From: JAGQWW01 sp041392845
GTDB taxonomy: Bacteria; Bacteroidota; Bacteroidia; Chitinophagales; Saprospiraceae
Reading direction: 5' to 3'
DNA: 64,000 nt
Assembly (NCBI GenBank): GCA_041392845.1
Contig: JAWKLG010000031.1
Span: forward strand, 1 to 64,000
Part shown: positions 34,796 to 44,557 of the stretch, piece by piece
Layout of the letters: the number at the start of each line of letters is the position of its first letter
Position numbering within the stretch: the first letter of the stretch is position 1
The notes under the pieces: generated by a model
The model's database searches: none
Seen by the model: only the letters and a program-made list of their open reading frames with translations
Told to the model about the DNA's origin: nothing
Position numbers and translations under genes: made by a program

Positions 34796-35368
34796 TTAGT
34801 CCAACCAGACTACCTTATCCTCGATTGGACCTCTTTTTCCTTCCGGCTCAGGTCCTTCCGGGTATCCCATATACATGAAACCATAGCAGGTTTCTCCATC
34901 TTCTAATTGAAGGAATTCGCCCATATCAAAAGCAAATTTTGGTGAAGCCCAATAGGTTCCAATGCCATAGGCTGTACAAGTTAACCACATGTTTTGAACT
35001 GCTGCTGCTACCGCTGCCAGCTCTTCCCATTCAGGCAGGCTTTCTTTTGGATCGCGCTTCATCACGATGGCAATCGCTGCAGCTGATTGCAATGGTTTCT
35101 GATTCATTTTCTTCAATTGCATTTCAGAAAAATCTTCAGGTGCGGTTTTCGTGGTATACCAGCTCGTTATAACCTCACTCATTTGCTTTAGACTTTCTCC
35201 TCTGATGATTCTAAATCTCCAGGGTTCTGTCCTTTTGTGAGTGGGTGCCCAATTGCCATTTTCTACAATCTGTTGCAGAATTTCAGTAGGAATGGGTTTA
35301 TTAGAATAAACATTAGGAAATATTGCCCTTCTTTTGGCAATAAGTTCATTTAAATCATTTGGATTCAT
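34796..35368 (-). CDS. Nitroreductase family protein (FMN-dependent)
   Basis: 190 residues in the range of the YdjA/NfnB-type small nitroreductases. The N-terminal AKRRAIFPNVYSNKPIP, the FMN-phosphate region NWAPTHKRTEPWRFRII (52-68), and the late MGYPEGPEPEGKRGP loop are the expected positions. It reduces nitroaromatics, quinones or enoyl compounds with NAD(P)H. Divergent from the 125-aa membrane protein gene; the 132-bp gap holds a 20-bp perfect palindrome. Confidence 0.92.
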   Translation of the reverse strand: MNPNDLNELIAKRRAIFPNVYSNKPIPTEILQQIVENGNWAPTHKRTEPWRFRIIRGESLKQMSEVITSWYTTKTAPEDFSEMQLKKMNQKPLQSAAAIAIVMKRDPKESLPEWEELAAVAAAVQNMWLTCTAYGIGTYWASPKFAFDMGEFLQLEDGETCYGFMYMGYPEGPEPEGKRGPIEDKVVWLD

Positions 35369-35440
35369 CGATTTTCATTTTTTCGGCTTAAAGGTAAAAT
35401 TTGACTGCAAATAATAGTGTGACAAAATATACTTACAAAT

Positions 35441-35460
35441 CTTTCAATAATTATTGAAAG
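35441..35460. promoter_or_regulatory. 20-bp perfect palindrome between divergent genes
   Basis: CTTTCAATAA (35441-35450) followed directly by its reverse complement (35451-35460). It is 72 bp upstream of the nitroreductase ATG and 40 bp upstream of the membrane-protein ATG, as expected for an operator serving one or both. The core TTCAATAATT also occurs upstream of the YceI gene (20967-20976). Confidence 0.6.
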
Positions 35461-35500
35461 TTATGAAAATAAGTAGTACATTGAATTAAAATTCAAAGTC

Positions 35501-35878
35501 ATGATCACAAAAGCAATCAGAAAATTCGATTTTGTAGTTCAGGCAATCTTAATACTTATTTGCCTTACAATTATTTTAGCACCCTATGGAGCCATGGCAC
35601 TTGGTGCCTGGCAATTGGCTTCGGCTGTCATCTGGTTGATAGTTGACCGGGATAAAAAGACTTTAGAATATCTTTTGTCCACCGTTGCTTATTTTTTGAT
35701 TTTATGGGCAGGAATTGAACTGTACGATTACTTTCAAATCAATGATGGACTGTTCTTTTATGGAGGGGTAATTTATGCCATTGGAGCACCATTTGCCTTA
35801 GCGATATTCTATTTTTTTATCACTTATAATAAAGCATTTTTAGAAGACAGAGAACCCGCTTCATTTTGGGACATCTAA
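35501..35878 (+). CDS. Small membrane protein of unknown function (125 aa)
   Basis: 125 residues with four hydrophobic helices (about 13-31, 34-48, 58-74 and 84-108), separated by a short charged loop VDRDKKTLE. No recognised family. The C-terminal tail NKAFLEDREPASFWDI is acidic and probably cytoplasmic. It shares a promoter region with the nitroreductase gene and ends at a bidirectional terminator. Confidence 0.75.
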   Translation: MITKAIRKFDFVVQAILILICLTIILAPYGAMALGAWQLASAVIWLIVDRDKKTLEYLLSTVAYFLILWAGIELYDYFQINDGLFFYGGVIYAIGAPFALAIFYFFITYNKAFLEDREPASFWDI

Positions 35879-35884
35879 ATCATT

Positions 35885-35920
35885 AAAAAAGCCGCGATGG
35901 AATTCCATCGCGGCTTTTTT
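35885..35920. terminator. Bidirectional terminator between convergent genes
   Basis: A perfect 18-bp-arm palindrome: AAAAAAGCCGCGATGGAA (35885-35902) and its complement (35903-35920), with A and T tracts outside the GC stem on both strands. It lies 6 bp after the small membrane protein stop and 21 bp from the sucA stop, so it serves both transcripts. Confidence 0.92.
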
Positions 35921-35940
35921 TTATGAAAGATTTATTAGGA

Positions 35941-38691
35941 TTAAGCGAATGCTTTGGTAACCAACTCTTCCTGCTGTTGGTCATGTCTGGCTTTAAATCC
36001 GGTAGCCGGAGAGGCCGAGGCAGCTCTTGCAATCACTTTCATATTTACTTTACCCATAAAATGCATCGCCATGTGCATCCAGGCTCCCATATTTTCCGGT
36101 TCTTCCTGGACCCAGTAGATTTCAGCATTTTTGTATTTCTTAAAGATGGCTTCTAACTGGTCGTCTGCAAATGGATACAATTGTTCCACCCTTACAATGG
36201 CAACATCATCCCGCTTGTCATCTCTTTGTTTTTGCAGCAGATCGTAGTATACTTTTCCACTACACAACAACAGACGCTTCACTTTAGCACCACTTTTCGG
36301 TCCTACCTTTGGATCGTCGATAATCTCCTGGAATCCATGTCCTTTGGTGAAATCTTTCACATCAGAAATACATTCAGGATGGCGAAGCAAAGATTTAGGA
36401 GACATCACCACCAATGGCTTTCTAAATGGCCTGGCCAACTGACGGCGAATCAAATGGAAGAAGTTAGCCGGAGTAGTCACATTTGCAACTGTTACATTGT
36501 TATTGGCAGTTCCCTGAAGGAACCTTTCCAATCTCGCACTAGAGTGCTCGGGTCCTTGTCCTTCATATCCATGAGGCAACAACATAACCAAGCCACTCAT
36601 TCTCTGCCATTTGCTTTCAGCAGCAAAGATGTATTGGTCAACGATGGTTTGAGCACCATTGTAAAAATCTCCAAACTGGGCTTCCCAAATCACCAATGAA
36701 TCAGGTGTGCTGAGTGAATATCCATATTCGAATCCTAGTACAGCAAACTCAGACAACAAGGAATTATAAATTCTGAATTGACCCTGGTTTTCTTTCAAAC
36801 CGGTCAATCTGTTGTATTCTTCAAAAGTCTTTTCGTCGTGGAAAATAGCATGACGGTGACTGAAGGTTCCTCTTTTTACATCCTGGCCACTCATTCGCAC
36901 ATCATTTCCTTCCATTAGAATGGAACCGTAGGCACACAATTCACCCAAAGCCCAGTCCAACTTATCATCATCGACTAATTTCTTGGTCGATTTCAAAAGC
37001 CTGTTTACTTTACTTAAAGGTGTGAAACCATCAGGTAAAGAAATCAAATGCTGTAAAAGTCCACGAACTTCTTTCTCTTCAATACCGGTTTCAGGTGAAG
37101 ACTGATAATCTGCAAATTCTGTTTTCTTTTTCAACTGTCTCCAGGCCTGTTCCGGCTCCTGATATTCATATGGAAGCGGGTTCTGTTTTACTTCGTCCAA
37201 ACGATCCTGGAGGAAGTCCCAGAATTCTTTTTCCAGTTTTTCAGCCATATCCTTCTCTACATCTCCTCTTTCCAACAACCTTCTGGTATACAATTCTCTT
37301 GGATCTTCATGATTGTTGATGAAATTGTACATCTGAGGCTGGGTAAACTTTGGATCGTCTCCTTCATTGTGCCCGTGCTTACGATAACAAACCATGTCAA
37401 TGAATACATCATTGTTAAACTTCTGGCGGTATTCCATAGCAAGTTCACAAGCAAAAATCACTGCTTCAGGATCATCACCATTCACGTGGAAAACCGGTGC
37501 TTGAACCAAACTTGCTACTCCTGTACTATATGTAGAAGAACGGGCATCGTCAAAATCGGTAGTAAAACCAATCTGGTTGTTGATAACAAAATGTAGCGTA
37601 CCACCAGTATAATAACCTTTCAACTGACTGAACTGAACGGTTTCATACACCACGCCTTGTCCGGCCAATGCTGCATCACCATGAATCAGGATAGGCAAAA
37701 TCTTATCAAAATCACTGTTGTAAAGAATATCTGCTTTTGCTCTGGAAAATCCTTCTACAACTGGATCAACTGATTCAAGGTGTGAAGGATTGGGAACCAA
37801 TTTCAAATGCATCATTTTCCCATTGGCTGCAGTGATCTGTGAAGAGAATCCAAGATGATATTTTACATCACCATCTCCAAAGCTCAGGTCAGGAACAGAA
37901 TTACCTTCAAATTCATTGAAGATTTGCTGGTAAGTTTTACCCATCACATTGGCCAATACATTCAATCTTCCTCTATGCGCCATCCCGATTACAACCTCTT
38001 CCACTCCAAGCTCTGCTGAGGTATTGATAATCGCATCCAAAGCAGGAATGGTTGTTTCACCACCTTCCAGGGAAAATCTTTTTTGACCTACATATTTGGT
38101 ATGCAAAAAGCGCTCGAATCCTACTGCTCCATTCAATTTTGCTAAAATCCTGTGTTTTTTCTCTTTGGAAAGACCAAAATCAGATTCGAAAGACCTGTTT
38201 TCGATGCGATCTCTCAACCAGCGGCGCTTTTCACGATTGTCAATATGATGGTATTCAAAGCCAATATTTTGACAGTAAGCTCTTTCTAGATGATTAATGA
38301 TTTCATCAAGCGTAGCATTTTGTAAGCCTACTTCCATCCCGGTTTGGAAAACAGTATTTCTATCGGCATCAGACAATTGAAAATCCGCCAGATCCAAATG
38401 TGGCTGTCTGTTTCTTCTTTGTCTGATAGGGTTGGTAGTCGAAACCAAATGACCGCGATTTCTGTATGCTTTTATCAAACCCATTACGCTGATTTCCTTT
38501 TGGAAATGCGCAGTGTCAGGTGTGGCGGTAACAGCTCCGTTAGAGCCATTTCCATTCATACTATATTGAAATCCTTTAAAAAAAGTCCTCCATCCCTCTT
38601 CTACCGATTCCGGATTTTTTTCGTACTGTTCGTACAAGGATTCAATGTAGTTAGGATGCGCATTGGTAATGAAAGAATAATCTGCTGCCAT
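35941..38691 (-). CDS. sucA: 2-oxoglutarate dehydrogenase E1 component
   Basis: 916 residues, the usual length. It starts MAADYSFITNAHPNYIESLYEQYEKNPESV, the family N-terminal region that binds E2. Thiamine-diphosphate domain: GMAHRGRLNVLANVMGK, the ThDP motif region GDAALAGQGVVYE, NNQIGFTT, and HGHNEGDDPKFTQP. The C-terminal transketolase half includes MLPHGYEGQGPEHSSARLERFL and WVQEEPENMGAW, near-invariant in SucA. It decarboxylates 2-oxoglutarate in the TCA cycle and succinylates lipoyl-E2. No sucB gene follows (the next gene downstream is on the other strand), so E2 is encoded elsewhere. Confidence 0.97.
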   Translation of the reverse strand: MAADYSFITNAHPNYIESLYEQYEKNPESVEEGWRTFFKGFQYSMNGNGSNGAVTATPDTAHFQKEISVMGLIKAYRNRGHLVSTTNPIRQRRNRQPHLDLADFQLSDADRNTVFQTGMEVGLQNATLDEIINHLERAYCQNIGFEYHHIDNREKRRWLRDRIENRSFESDFGLSKEKKHRILAKLNGAVGFERFLHTKYVGQKRFSLEGGETTIPALDAIINTSAELGVEEVVIGMAHRGRLNVLANVMGKTYQQIFNEFEGNSVPDLSFGDGDVKYHLGFSSQITAANGKMMHLKLVPNPSHLESVDPVVEGFSRAKADILYNSDFDKILPILIHGDAALAGQGVVYETVQFSQLKGYYTGGTLHFVINNQIGFTTDFDDARSSTYSTGVASLVQAPVFHVNGDDPEAVIFACELAMEYRQKFNNDVFIDMVCYRKHGHNEGDDPKFTQPQMYNFINNHEDPRELYTRRLLERGDVEKDMAEKLEKEFWDFLQDRLDEVKQNPLPYEYQEPEQAWRQLKKKTEFADYQSSPETGIEEKEVRGLLQHLISLPDGFTPLSKVNRLLKSTKKLVDDDKLDWALGELCAYGSILMEGNDVRMSGQDVKRGTFSHRHAIFHDEKTFEEYNRLTGLKENQGQFRIYNSLLSEFAVLGFEYGYSLSTPDSLVIWEAQFGDFYNGAQTIVDQYIFAAESKWQRMSGLVMLLPHGYEGQGPEHSSARLERFLQGTANNNVTVANVTTPANFFHLIRRQLARPFRKPLVVMSPKSLLRHPECISDVKDFTKGHGFQEIIDDPKVGPKSGAKVKRLLLCSGKVYYDLLQKQRDDKRDDVAIVRVEQLYPFADDQLEAIFKKYKNAEIYWVQEEPENMGAWMHMAMHFMGKVNMKVIARAASASPATGFKARHDQQQEELVTKAFA

Positions 38692-39023
38692 TGGTTGTTT
38701 TCCTTTTGAAAAATCAAAAATATATAGAAATCTATATTTTTTAAAAAATGCCCTTTAAAAAGGTGGTTTTTTATGCTTTTTAATTTCGGGCTGCAAAATT
38801 ATCGAAACCCCCACACTATCGCATGAGTATTTTCAATAAAAGCTAATTATTTTTGGAAAAAGGCCTGATTTTTTAAAAATGCCTTTTAAAAAATTAAAAA
38901 ATACAACGATCTACAGTCAAACAGGTTTTGATTTCCGCCTTATTATTTAAAAGTTAAAGCACATTTTCAGGATTTAACCTTTTCGACAATTCTTAGTCTG
39001 CTATTTGCTGCAATTATTCAGGA
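38692..39023. promoter_or_regulatory. Divergent intergenic region upstream of sucA and the cyclase-ATPase gene
   Basis: 332 bp, very AT-rich, no gene. An inverted repeat ATATAGA (38722-38728) / TCTATAT (38731-38737) sits 31 bp before the sucA ATG. Two similar A/T blocks with a TGCC core lie at about 38737-38762 and 38870-38892 (direct repeats of TTTTTTAAAAA-TGCC-TTTAAAAA type). These could be regulatory or UP-element-like sequences. Confidence 0.5.
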
Positions 39024-42000
39024 TTGAAACCTTATTTTTGCCGGGAATTATCATCCAACTCGCCAAAAGCGACTTATTTGAGACCATTAATACCAAGATT
39101 TATTGCGGAACAGTTTGAAAAAGGTACCCGTCACGGTTCCTTTCAGGCTCGTGTAATGTTCATCGACCTGACGGACTTCACGCCGCTTACCGAGCAGATG
39201 ATGCAGAAGGACAAGGATGGAGCTGAGCAGTTATCGGTGCTACTTAATGGTATTTTCGGTCCTTTGGTGGGGCTGGTCTATAAATATGGAGGTTTCGTGC
39301 CCTATTTTGCCGGGGATGCATTTACCGGTATTTTCCCTATTCAAAAAGATTGTATTGAGATACCTGACTTTATTCAGGTTGCCAACGAGATGCGGGATCT
39401 TGTGCGGGGATTACCGCCTGTTGAGCAATTTAGAGTAGGCGTTAAACTCGGATTGTCAGAGGGAAATGTAGAGTGGGGAATCGTCGGTGGAAATTCCTTG
39501 AATTTTTATTTTAAAGGAGAAGCCATTGATGGGAGTTCCAATGCACAGAAAAAAGCAAAAGAGCAGGAAATCATTTCCGACAGCAGCATTCTGCGAACCA
39601 TACCAGGAGATATCAAATTGATTCCGGTTGAAGGTGCCGACGGTTATTACAAACTTGATCGGATACCCAGAACAGGAATTTCTCTTCAACCCAGAATGGT
39701 TGGTGAACAGCCTTCGGACGAAATTGCCCGTCAATTTCTTCACAATTCCATTTTGAATCACGAACTGGCTGGTGAATTCCGCTATGTCGTTTCTGCATTT
39801 TTCTCTTTCGAAGGCATCCGTTCTTACCAGGAAATGAATGATTTTGTTAGCCTGGTTTTGGATAATTTTGATGGCTATGGGGGCTATTTCAAAGAAGTAG
39901 ATTTTGGTGACAAAGGAGGCGTGCTGGTTGGCTTTTTTGGCGCACCGATAACCTTCGAGAATCTGGAAGAAAGGGCTCTTGAATGTGTATGCACCATCGT
40001 TGAAAGCGTAAATACCTTTCCTGCGTTTAAGAATATCCAGATCAAAGCTGGTCTTACGGCAGGAAAAGCATTTACCGGTGTAGTCGGTGGTCAGGCGAGA
40101 TCACAATATGCTGTGGTTGGTAACCGCGTAAATCTGGCAGCAAGGTTGATGGTCAGAGCGGATTGGGGTGAGATTTTGGTAGATGATGTTTTGAGTAAAA
40201 ATTCAGTTTTCAATTTTAAAAATAAGGGACTTCAACAGTACAAAGGATTGAAAGATCCCATTCCGACCTATATTTTAAAAGGAAAAATCCTAAAAAACGT
40301 CCTGCACTCCTTTGATGGTCCGATGATTGGAAGACAGCAGGAACTGGATACGATGTTTTCATTTTCGTCACCTGCACTTTCAGACGAACGGGCAGCCGTT
40401 ATGGCAGTTTGGGGAGAAGGGGGAATTGGGAAAAGTCGCTTGGTTTATGAATTTAAAAAAAGACTAACCAAACATCATGATGTAGAGTGGTATACCCTGC
40501 GAGCCAATCAGATTTTACAAAAGCCTTTCGAACCGTTTTATCAATTTTTAAAAGACTTTTTTGAGCAAGACCCTGAAAACAGTCTGGAAGAAAATGAAAA
40601 AGCATTCGAAAAAGAATATTTGTTATTAAAAGAAAGCTGTGAGGTTGTAAAAATTCAACCTGAGCTACTTAGAGAACTTGAAAGAACGAAGTCCATCTTT
40701 TCTGGAATTTTAGGTTTGCCCAGCAAAGGCACACTTTGGGATCAGTTGGATGCAAAAGCGAGGTATGAAAATACCATTGGGGCCATTATCAATCTTCTTT
40801 CAGTTGAAGCTTCTTTAAAACCAATTGTACTCGAAATAGAAGACGCTCAAAATCTGGATGAAAACTCCAGGGCATTGCTCCAGCAATTTGCCAGAAGATT
40901 GCCCAATTTACCGATTTTAGTATTGGTGGTAGGCCGGTTGGCAGACGATGGAACAGAGCCATTGATATTTGGAACTACATTGGACAGAAAACTTCCTATC
41001 AAAGAGATCACACTTCAAAGTTTTGAATCGGAAGAGGTAAAAAATAAAGTCGAATCTCTTTTAGAAGACAAGGTCAGTGACAATTTGGTAGAGTTTTTTG
41101 GGAGGATAAGCAATGGAAATCCATTTTATCTGGATCAGATTTTACAATACTTTTTAGAAAGTAAAATTTTAAGAAAAGAAAATGGGCAGTGGGTCGTACC
41201 GGATAAAGAGGTAAAAGTATCCAACTCCATTCAGGCAATCCTGATGGCTCGTATTGACCGACTTTCCAACCTTGTAAAAGAGACCGTTAAAACTGCAGCT
41301 GTAATCGGAAGGGAGTTTGAAGTACCAGTACTATCCGAGGTTTTGAAAAAGACCGAATTGCTTGAAAACAAAGGCAATGGAGACCTGGTAAAAGAACAAA
41401 TCAAGACCGCCGAGATGGTAAAAATCTGGCGGGCAATCAATGAATTGCGGTATATTTTCAGGCATTCCCTTCTTAGGGAAGCCTTGTATGATATGCAATT
41501 AAGGACGCACCTTAAGAAACTGCATAAACTCATTGGTGAATCTATTGAAAAGGTTTACAAGGGTCGACTGGAGGAACATTATCTTGACCTTGCCTTCCAT
41601 TATCGCCAGGCCAATGTAACCAACAAAGCCATTTTATACCTAAACAAAGCAGCCAGTCAGGCCAAAGCAAATTATCAAAACCAACAAGCACTGGAGCTTT
41701 ATGACCAGCTCCTGCAATTGTATATCAAATCCAAGAACGAGGAAGCTGCTATCAAGGTATTGCTTAAAAAGGCAGGCGTTTTTGAGACCATTGGACAGTG
41801 GGATCAAGGATTAGGTTGCTTGTATGACGGACTGGAAAGAGCAGAAAGGATTCAATCCAACCTTTTAGTAGGAAGGGTTAAAAATGAGATTGGTCGCCTT
41901 TCCATGTTGAAAGGTGATTATGATGCAGCCAGAGAAAATTTGGAAACTGCAAGGTCCCTATTTAAAGATCTGGAAGATGGGCAAGGTTTAAGTAAAATTT

Positions 42001-43109
42001 TAGGGAATCTTGGAAACCTTTATTTCAGAAAAGGACAATACGAAGAAGCCAAGGCTTACCTGATGGAAGGAATCGAACTCAGCAGAGCGCTTGATTTGGT
42101 AGTCGATGCTCAAATTGTTTCTTCTTTGGGACTGGCCTTCATGAATCAGGGAAAATATTCAGAAGGTTTGAAATGGATGAAGCGCCAGTTGGATGATTGC
42201 CGCAATAGAAATGATAAACCCGGCATGGCGACCCTATTTGTAAATATGGGAATTGTAAGCATGGAAAAAGGCGATAACAATTATGCCTTATCCTGCTTTG
42301 TGGAAGGAAAGAACCTAAGCGAAGAATTGGGTAACAAACTACTCATATCCATCGCTACCGGTTGCATGGGAACCATTTTTAAAGACCGAGGAGAATACGA
42401 AGCCGCCCATGAAAATTTTGATAAGGATTTGACCCTTTCACTTGAATTGGGAGACAAACAAGGTATTGCGATTGCACATGGATTGGTAGGGGAGTTGCAG
42501 GCTGTTGAGGGCAAGTTTGAGTATGCAAAAAAACACTTAAAGAAATCCCTCAAAATCTGCAAGCAACTAGGATACATGAAGGGAATTGCCAAGGCTGTGA
42601 ACAACCTGGGCGATGTATATTACCTGCAAGGCAAGTATAAAAAAGCCGTTAAAAATTACGAAGAAGCTATTCGCATTACTTCTGAAATCAACCACAAACT
42701 GGTAATGGGCGAAAGTCTTCTTGAGTTGGCAACTGCTCTCCTGGCAATGGGAAAACCGAAAAAGGCCATGGAAAACCTGGAAAAAGGTGAAAAGCTGGCT
42801 CAGGAAATAGGCAACCCGGACCTTTTGTATATGACCAGGGTAACAAGGGCTCGAATTTTCACTTTTACAGGAGAAAAAGAAAAAGCAGGAAAGATTTTAA
42901 ATAACCTTCTGAAAGAGGATATTGGTCCAGGGCAATTTGCCGCCATTCAGTATCATTTTGCCCGATTGGGTGAACCAGGGAATGGCTATATTCAAAAGGC
43001 GATTGATTTGTATGAAGACCTTTATAAAAAAACACCTCAATTTCTGATAAAGCTGCGATTGGAAGAATTATATGAATTAAAAGAGCGGATTGGAGTTGGA
43101 AAAAAATAA
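39024..43109 (+). CDS. Tandem class III cyclase / NTPase / TPR protein (soluble adenylyl cyclase-like)
   Basis: 1361 residues if started at TTG 39024; a second TTG at 39078 (LRPLIPRFIAEQFE) is equally plausible and no earlier ATG exists. Two nucleotide cyclase homology domains come first: C1 about 38-220, C2 about 250-420. C1 keeps the metal Asp pair (D48 in MFIDLTDF, D98 in YFAGDAF) but lacks the Asn-Arg motif; C2 lacks the first Asp (SAFFSFEG) but has the transition-state pair in GNRVNLAARL (N370, R374). A P-loop ATPase follows (Walker A GEGGIGKSR, 464-472; Walker-B-like VLEIEDAQN near 600), then helical TPR repeats from about 870 to the end. No membrane helix: cytoplasmic. The order matches mammalian sAC (ADCY10). 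cmk follows 3 bp later. Confidence 0.88.
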   Translation: MKPYFCRELSSNSPKATYLRPLIPRFIAEQFEKGTRHGSFQARVMFIDLTDFTPLTEQMMQKDKDGAEQLSVLLNGIFGPLVGLVYKYGGFVPYFAGDAFTGIFPIQKDCIEIPDFIQVANEMRDLVRGLPPVEQFRVGVKLGLSEGNVEWGIVGGNSLNFYFKGEAIDGSSNAQKKAKEQEIISDSSILRTIPGDIKLIPVEGADGYYKLDRIPRTGISLQPRMVGEQPSDEIARQFLHNSILNHELAGEFRYVVSAFFSFEGIRSYQEMNDFVSLVLDNFDGYGGYFKEVDFGDKGGVLVGFFGAPITFENLEERALECVCTIVESVNTFPAFKNIQIKAGLTAGKAFTGVVGGQARSQYAVVGNRVNLAARLMVRADWGEILVDDVLSKNSVFNFKNKGLQQYKGLKDPIPTYILKGKILKNVLHSFDGPMIGRQQELDTMFSFSSPALSDERAAVMAVWGEGGIGKSRLVYEFKKRLTKHHDVEWYTLRANQILQKPFEPFYQFLKDFFEQDPENSLEENEKAFEKEYLLLKESCEVVKIQPELLRELERTKSIFSGILGLPSKGTLWDQLDAKARYENTIGAIINLLSVEASLKPIVLEIEDAQNLDENSRALLQQFARRLPNLPILVLVVGRLADDGTEPLIFGTTLDRKLPIKEITLQSFESEEVKNKVESLLEDKVSDNLVEFFGRISNGNPFYLDQILQYFLESKILRKENGQWVVPDKEVKVSNSIQAILMARIDRLSNLVKETVKTAAVIGREFEVPVLSEVLKKTELLENKGNGDLVKEQIKTAEMVKIWRAINELRYIFRHSLLREALYDMQLRTHLKKLHKLIGESIEKVYKGRLEEHYLDLAFHYRQANVTNKAILYLNKAASQAKANYQNQQALELYDQLLQLYIKSKNEEAAIKVLLKKAGVFETIGQWDQGLGCLYDGLERAERIQSNLLVGRVKNEIGRLSMLKGDYDAARENLETARSLFKDLEDGQGLSKILGNLGNLYFRKGQYEEAKAYLMEGIELSRALDLVVDAQIVSSLGLAFMNQGKYSEGLKWMKRQLDDCRNRNDKPGMATLFVNMGIVSMEKGDNNYALSCFVEGKNLSEELGNKLLISIATGCMGTIFKDRGEYEAAHENFDKDLTLSLELGDKQGIAIAHGLVGELQAVEGKFEYAKKHLKKSLKICKQLGYMKGIAKAVNNLGDVYYLQGKYKKAVKNYEEAIRITSEINHKLVMGESLLELATALLAMGKPKKAMENLEKGEKLAQEIGNPDLLYMTRVTRARIFTFTGEKEKAGKILNNLLKEDIGPGQFAAIQYHFARLGEPGNGYIQKAIDLYEDLYKKTPQFLIKLRLEELYELKERIGVGKK

Positions 43110-43112
43110 AAA

Positions 43113-43802
43113 ATGGACCAAAAAATAACCATTGCAATAGACGGATTTTCATCTTGTGGAAAGAGCACCCTCGCTCGAGATCTTGCCAAAGAACTTGGAT
43201 ATGCATATGTTGATTCCGGTGCAATGTACAGGGCAGTGACCCTTTATTTTTTGGACCAGGACATAGATTTTGAAAATAAGGATGCCGTTGAAAAAGCACT
43301 GGATGTTATAGACATTAAATTTCGCCATACAGAAAATGGTAACAGGACGATTTTAAACGGAAAAGATGTTGAGGAGGAAATTCGCACCATGAGAGTCTCG
43401 AAAAATGTAAGTCCGGTTGCTGCAATTTCCAGTGTAAGAAAGGCGATGGTGGCCCAACAGCAACAAATGGGCGATCATAAAGGTATTGTTATGGATGGAA
43501 GAGATATTGGTACAGTGGTTTTTCCAGAAGCAGAATTAAAAATCTTCCTTACTGCCAGTCAGGAAGTAAGAACACAAAGAAGATTTGACGAATTGAAGGG
43601 AAAAGGTTGGGATACCACAATGGATGAAGTAAAGAAAAATCTTTCGGAAAGGGATAGAATAGATTCTACCAGAGAAGACAGTCCACTGACTCAGGCAGAA
43701 GATGCAATTGTAGTGGACAATTCATTTTTAACTCCTGATGAGCAATTAAACCTGGTAATGCGTTACGCTATTACAAAATTAACAGAGCTAGCTTCAGCTT
43801 AA
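43113..43802 (+). CDS. cmk: Cytidylate kinase
   Basis: 229 residues, standard bacterial CMP kinase length. P-loop GFSSCGKST (11-19), CMP-binding YVDSGAMYRAVTL (32-44), the insert region, GRDIGTVVFPEAELKIFLTAS and RRFDELKGKG, then RDRIDSTREDSPLTQAEDA, all diagnostic. It phosphorylates CMP and dCMP to the diphosphates in nucleotide salvage. Starts 3 bp after the cyclase-ATPase gene; co-transcription is likely. Its last 4 bp overlap the end of the convergent CHAD gene. Confidence 0.96.
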   Translation: MDQKITIAIDGFSSCGKSTLARDLAKELGYAYVDSGAMYRAVTLYFLDQDIDFENKDAVEKALDVIDIKFRHTENGNRTILNGKDVEEEIRTMRVSKNVSPVAAISSVRKAMVAQQQQMGDHKGIVMDGRDIGTVVFPEAELKIFLTASQEVRTQRRFDELKGKGWDTTMDEVKKNLSERDRIDSTREDSPLTQAEDAIVVDNSFLTPDEQLNLVMRYAITKLTELASA

Positions 43803-44557
43803 TTAGAAAGTTGATTTTTGGCCTCATAAATGGCTGAAAAAATTCTTAACCAAAGTGGAATTTGTTTTTTGATTTCCTTTTGGAAAATTTTCCGACCAGC
43901 CTTAATTTGCTTTTTTAACTTTTTGACATCTTTTTCATTTTCACCTTCTTCAAGGTTCTTTTCTAATTGTTGATAATCATGGTAAACACCTAATAGGGAG
44001 GACCATGAACGAAGCATGTCCATGGTTTCTGCAGAATAATAGACACCGGCAAAACCGGGGATACTTTCCAATTTATAGATGTGTTTCATTTTTTTACGCA
44101 GATCGTGCCAGCTTGCATTATCATCTCTTGCTATTTTCAAATGCTGCAACAACTCCAGAGAATATTGGCGATAGGTTCCAATTACATTTTTTGCGCTGGG
44201 GGCACTGACTTTCACCAGGTCGTCGTCATAATTGGCGAAGGATTTATCATCTAACCGATCAAAATACTTTTCGAGTTTTTTTCGGGTAGCCTTAATTCGT
44301 TTTTCAAGTTCTTTTTCCATCTGTCGGGGTACGATATATTTTTTAAGCATGCTGGCTGACTTCTGCAAATCTCGCACATTTCCCAATTTTTTATAAAGTC
44401 GCTTATACCGTTTGGGAACTTTTCTTCCATTGACTTTCTCTACCATTTTAATCAGGTAGATGGCCAACCGAAGTGCATGCACCTCCTTTTTCCCGGTATG
44501 CTTTTTACAGGTATTCAGGGATTGAAGAAATTGCGTATGCAGGTCTTGCTGTTGCAT
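43799..44557 (-). CDS. CHAD domain protein
   Basis: 252 residues, entirely helical and very basic. The pattern KEVHALRLAIYLIKMVEK, LGNVRDLQKSASMLKKY and WHDLRKKMKHIYKLE, with LLGVYHDYQQLEKNLEE, matches the CHAD family (conserved histidine alpha-helical domain), whose conserved His, Lys and Arg residues line a groove that binds inorganic polyphosphate. No CYTH (triphosphatase) domain is attached, so a stand-alone polyphosphate-binding protein is likely. It is convergent with cmk (4-bp overlap). Confidence 0.82.
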   Translation of the reverse strand: MQQQDLHTQFLQSLNTCKKHTGKKEVHALRLAIYLIKMVEKVNGRKVPKRYKRLYKKLGNVRDLQKSASMLKKYIVPRQMEKELEKRIKATRKKLEKYFDRLDDKSFANYDDDLVKVSAPSAKNVIGTYRQYSLELLQHLKIARDDNASWHDLRKKMKHIYKLESIPGFAGVYYSAETMDMLRSWSSLLGVYHDYQQLEKNLEEGENEKDVKKLKKQIKAGRKIFQKEIKKQIPLWLRIFSAIYEAKNQLSN

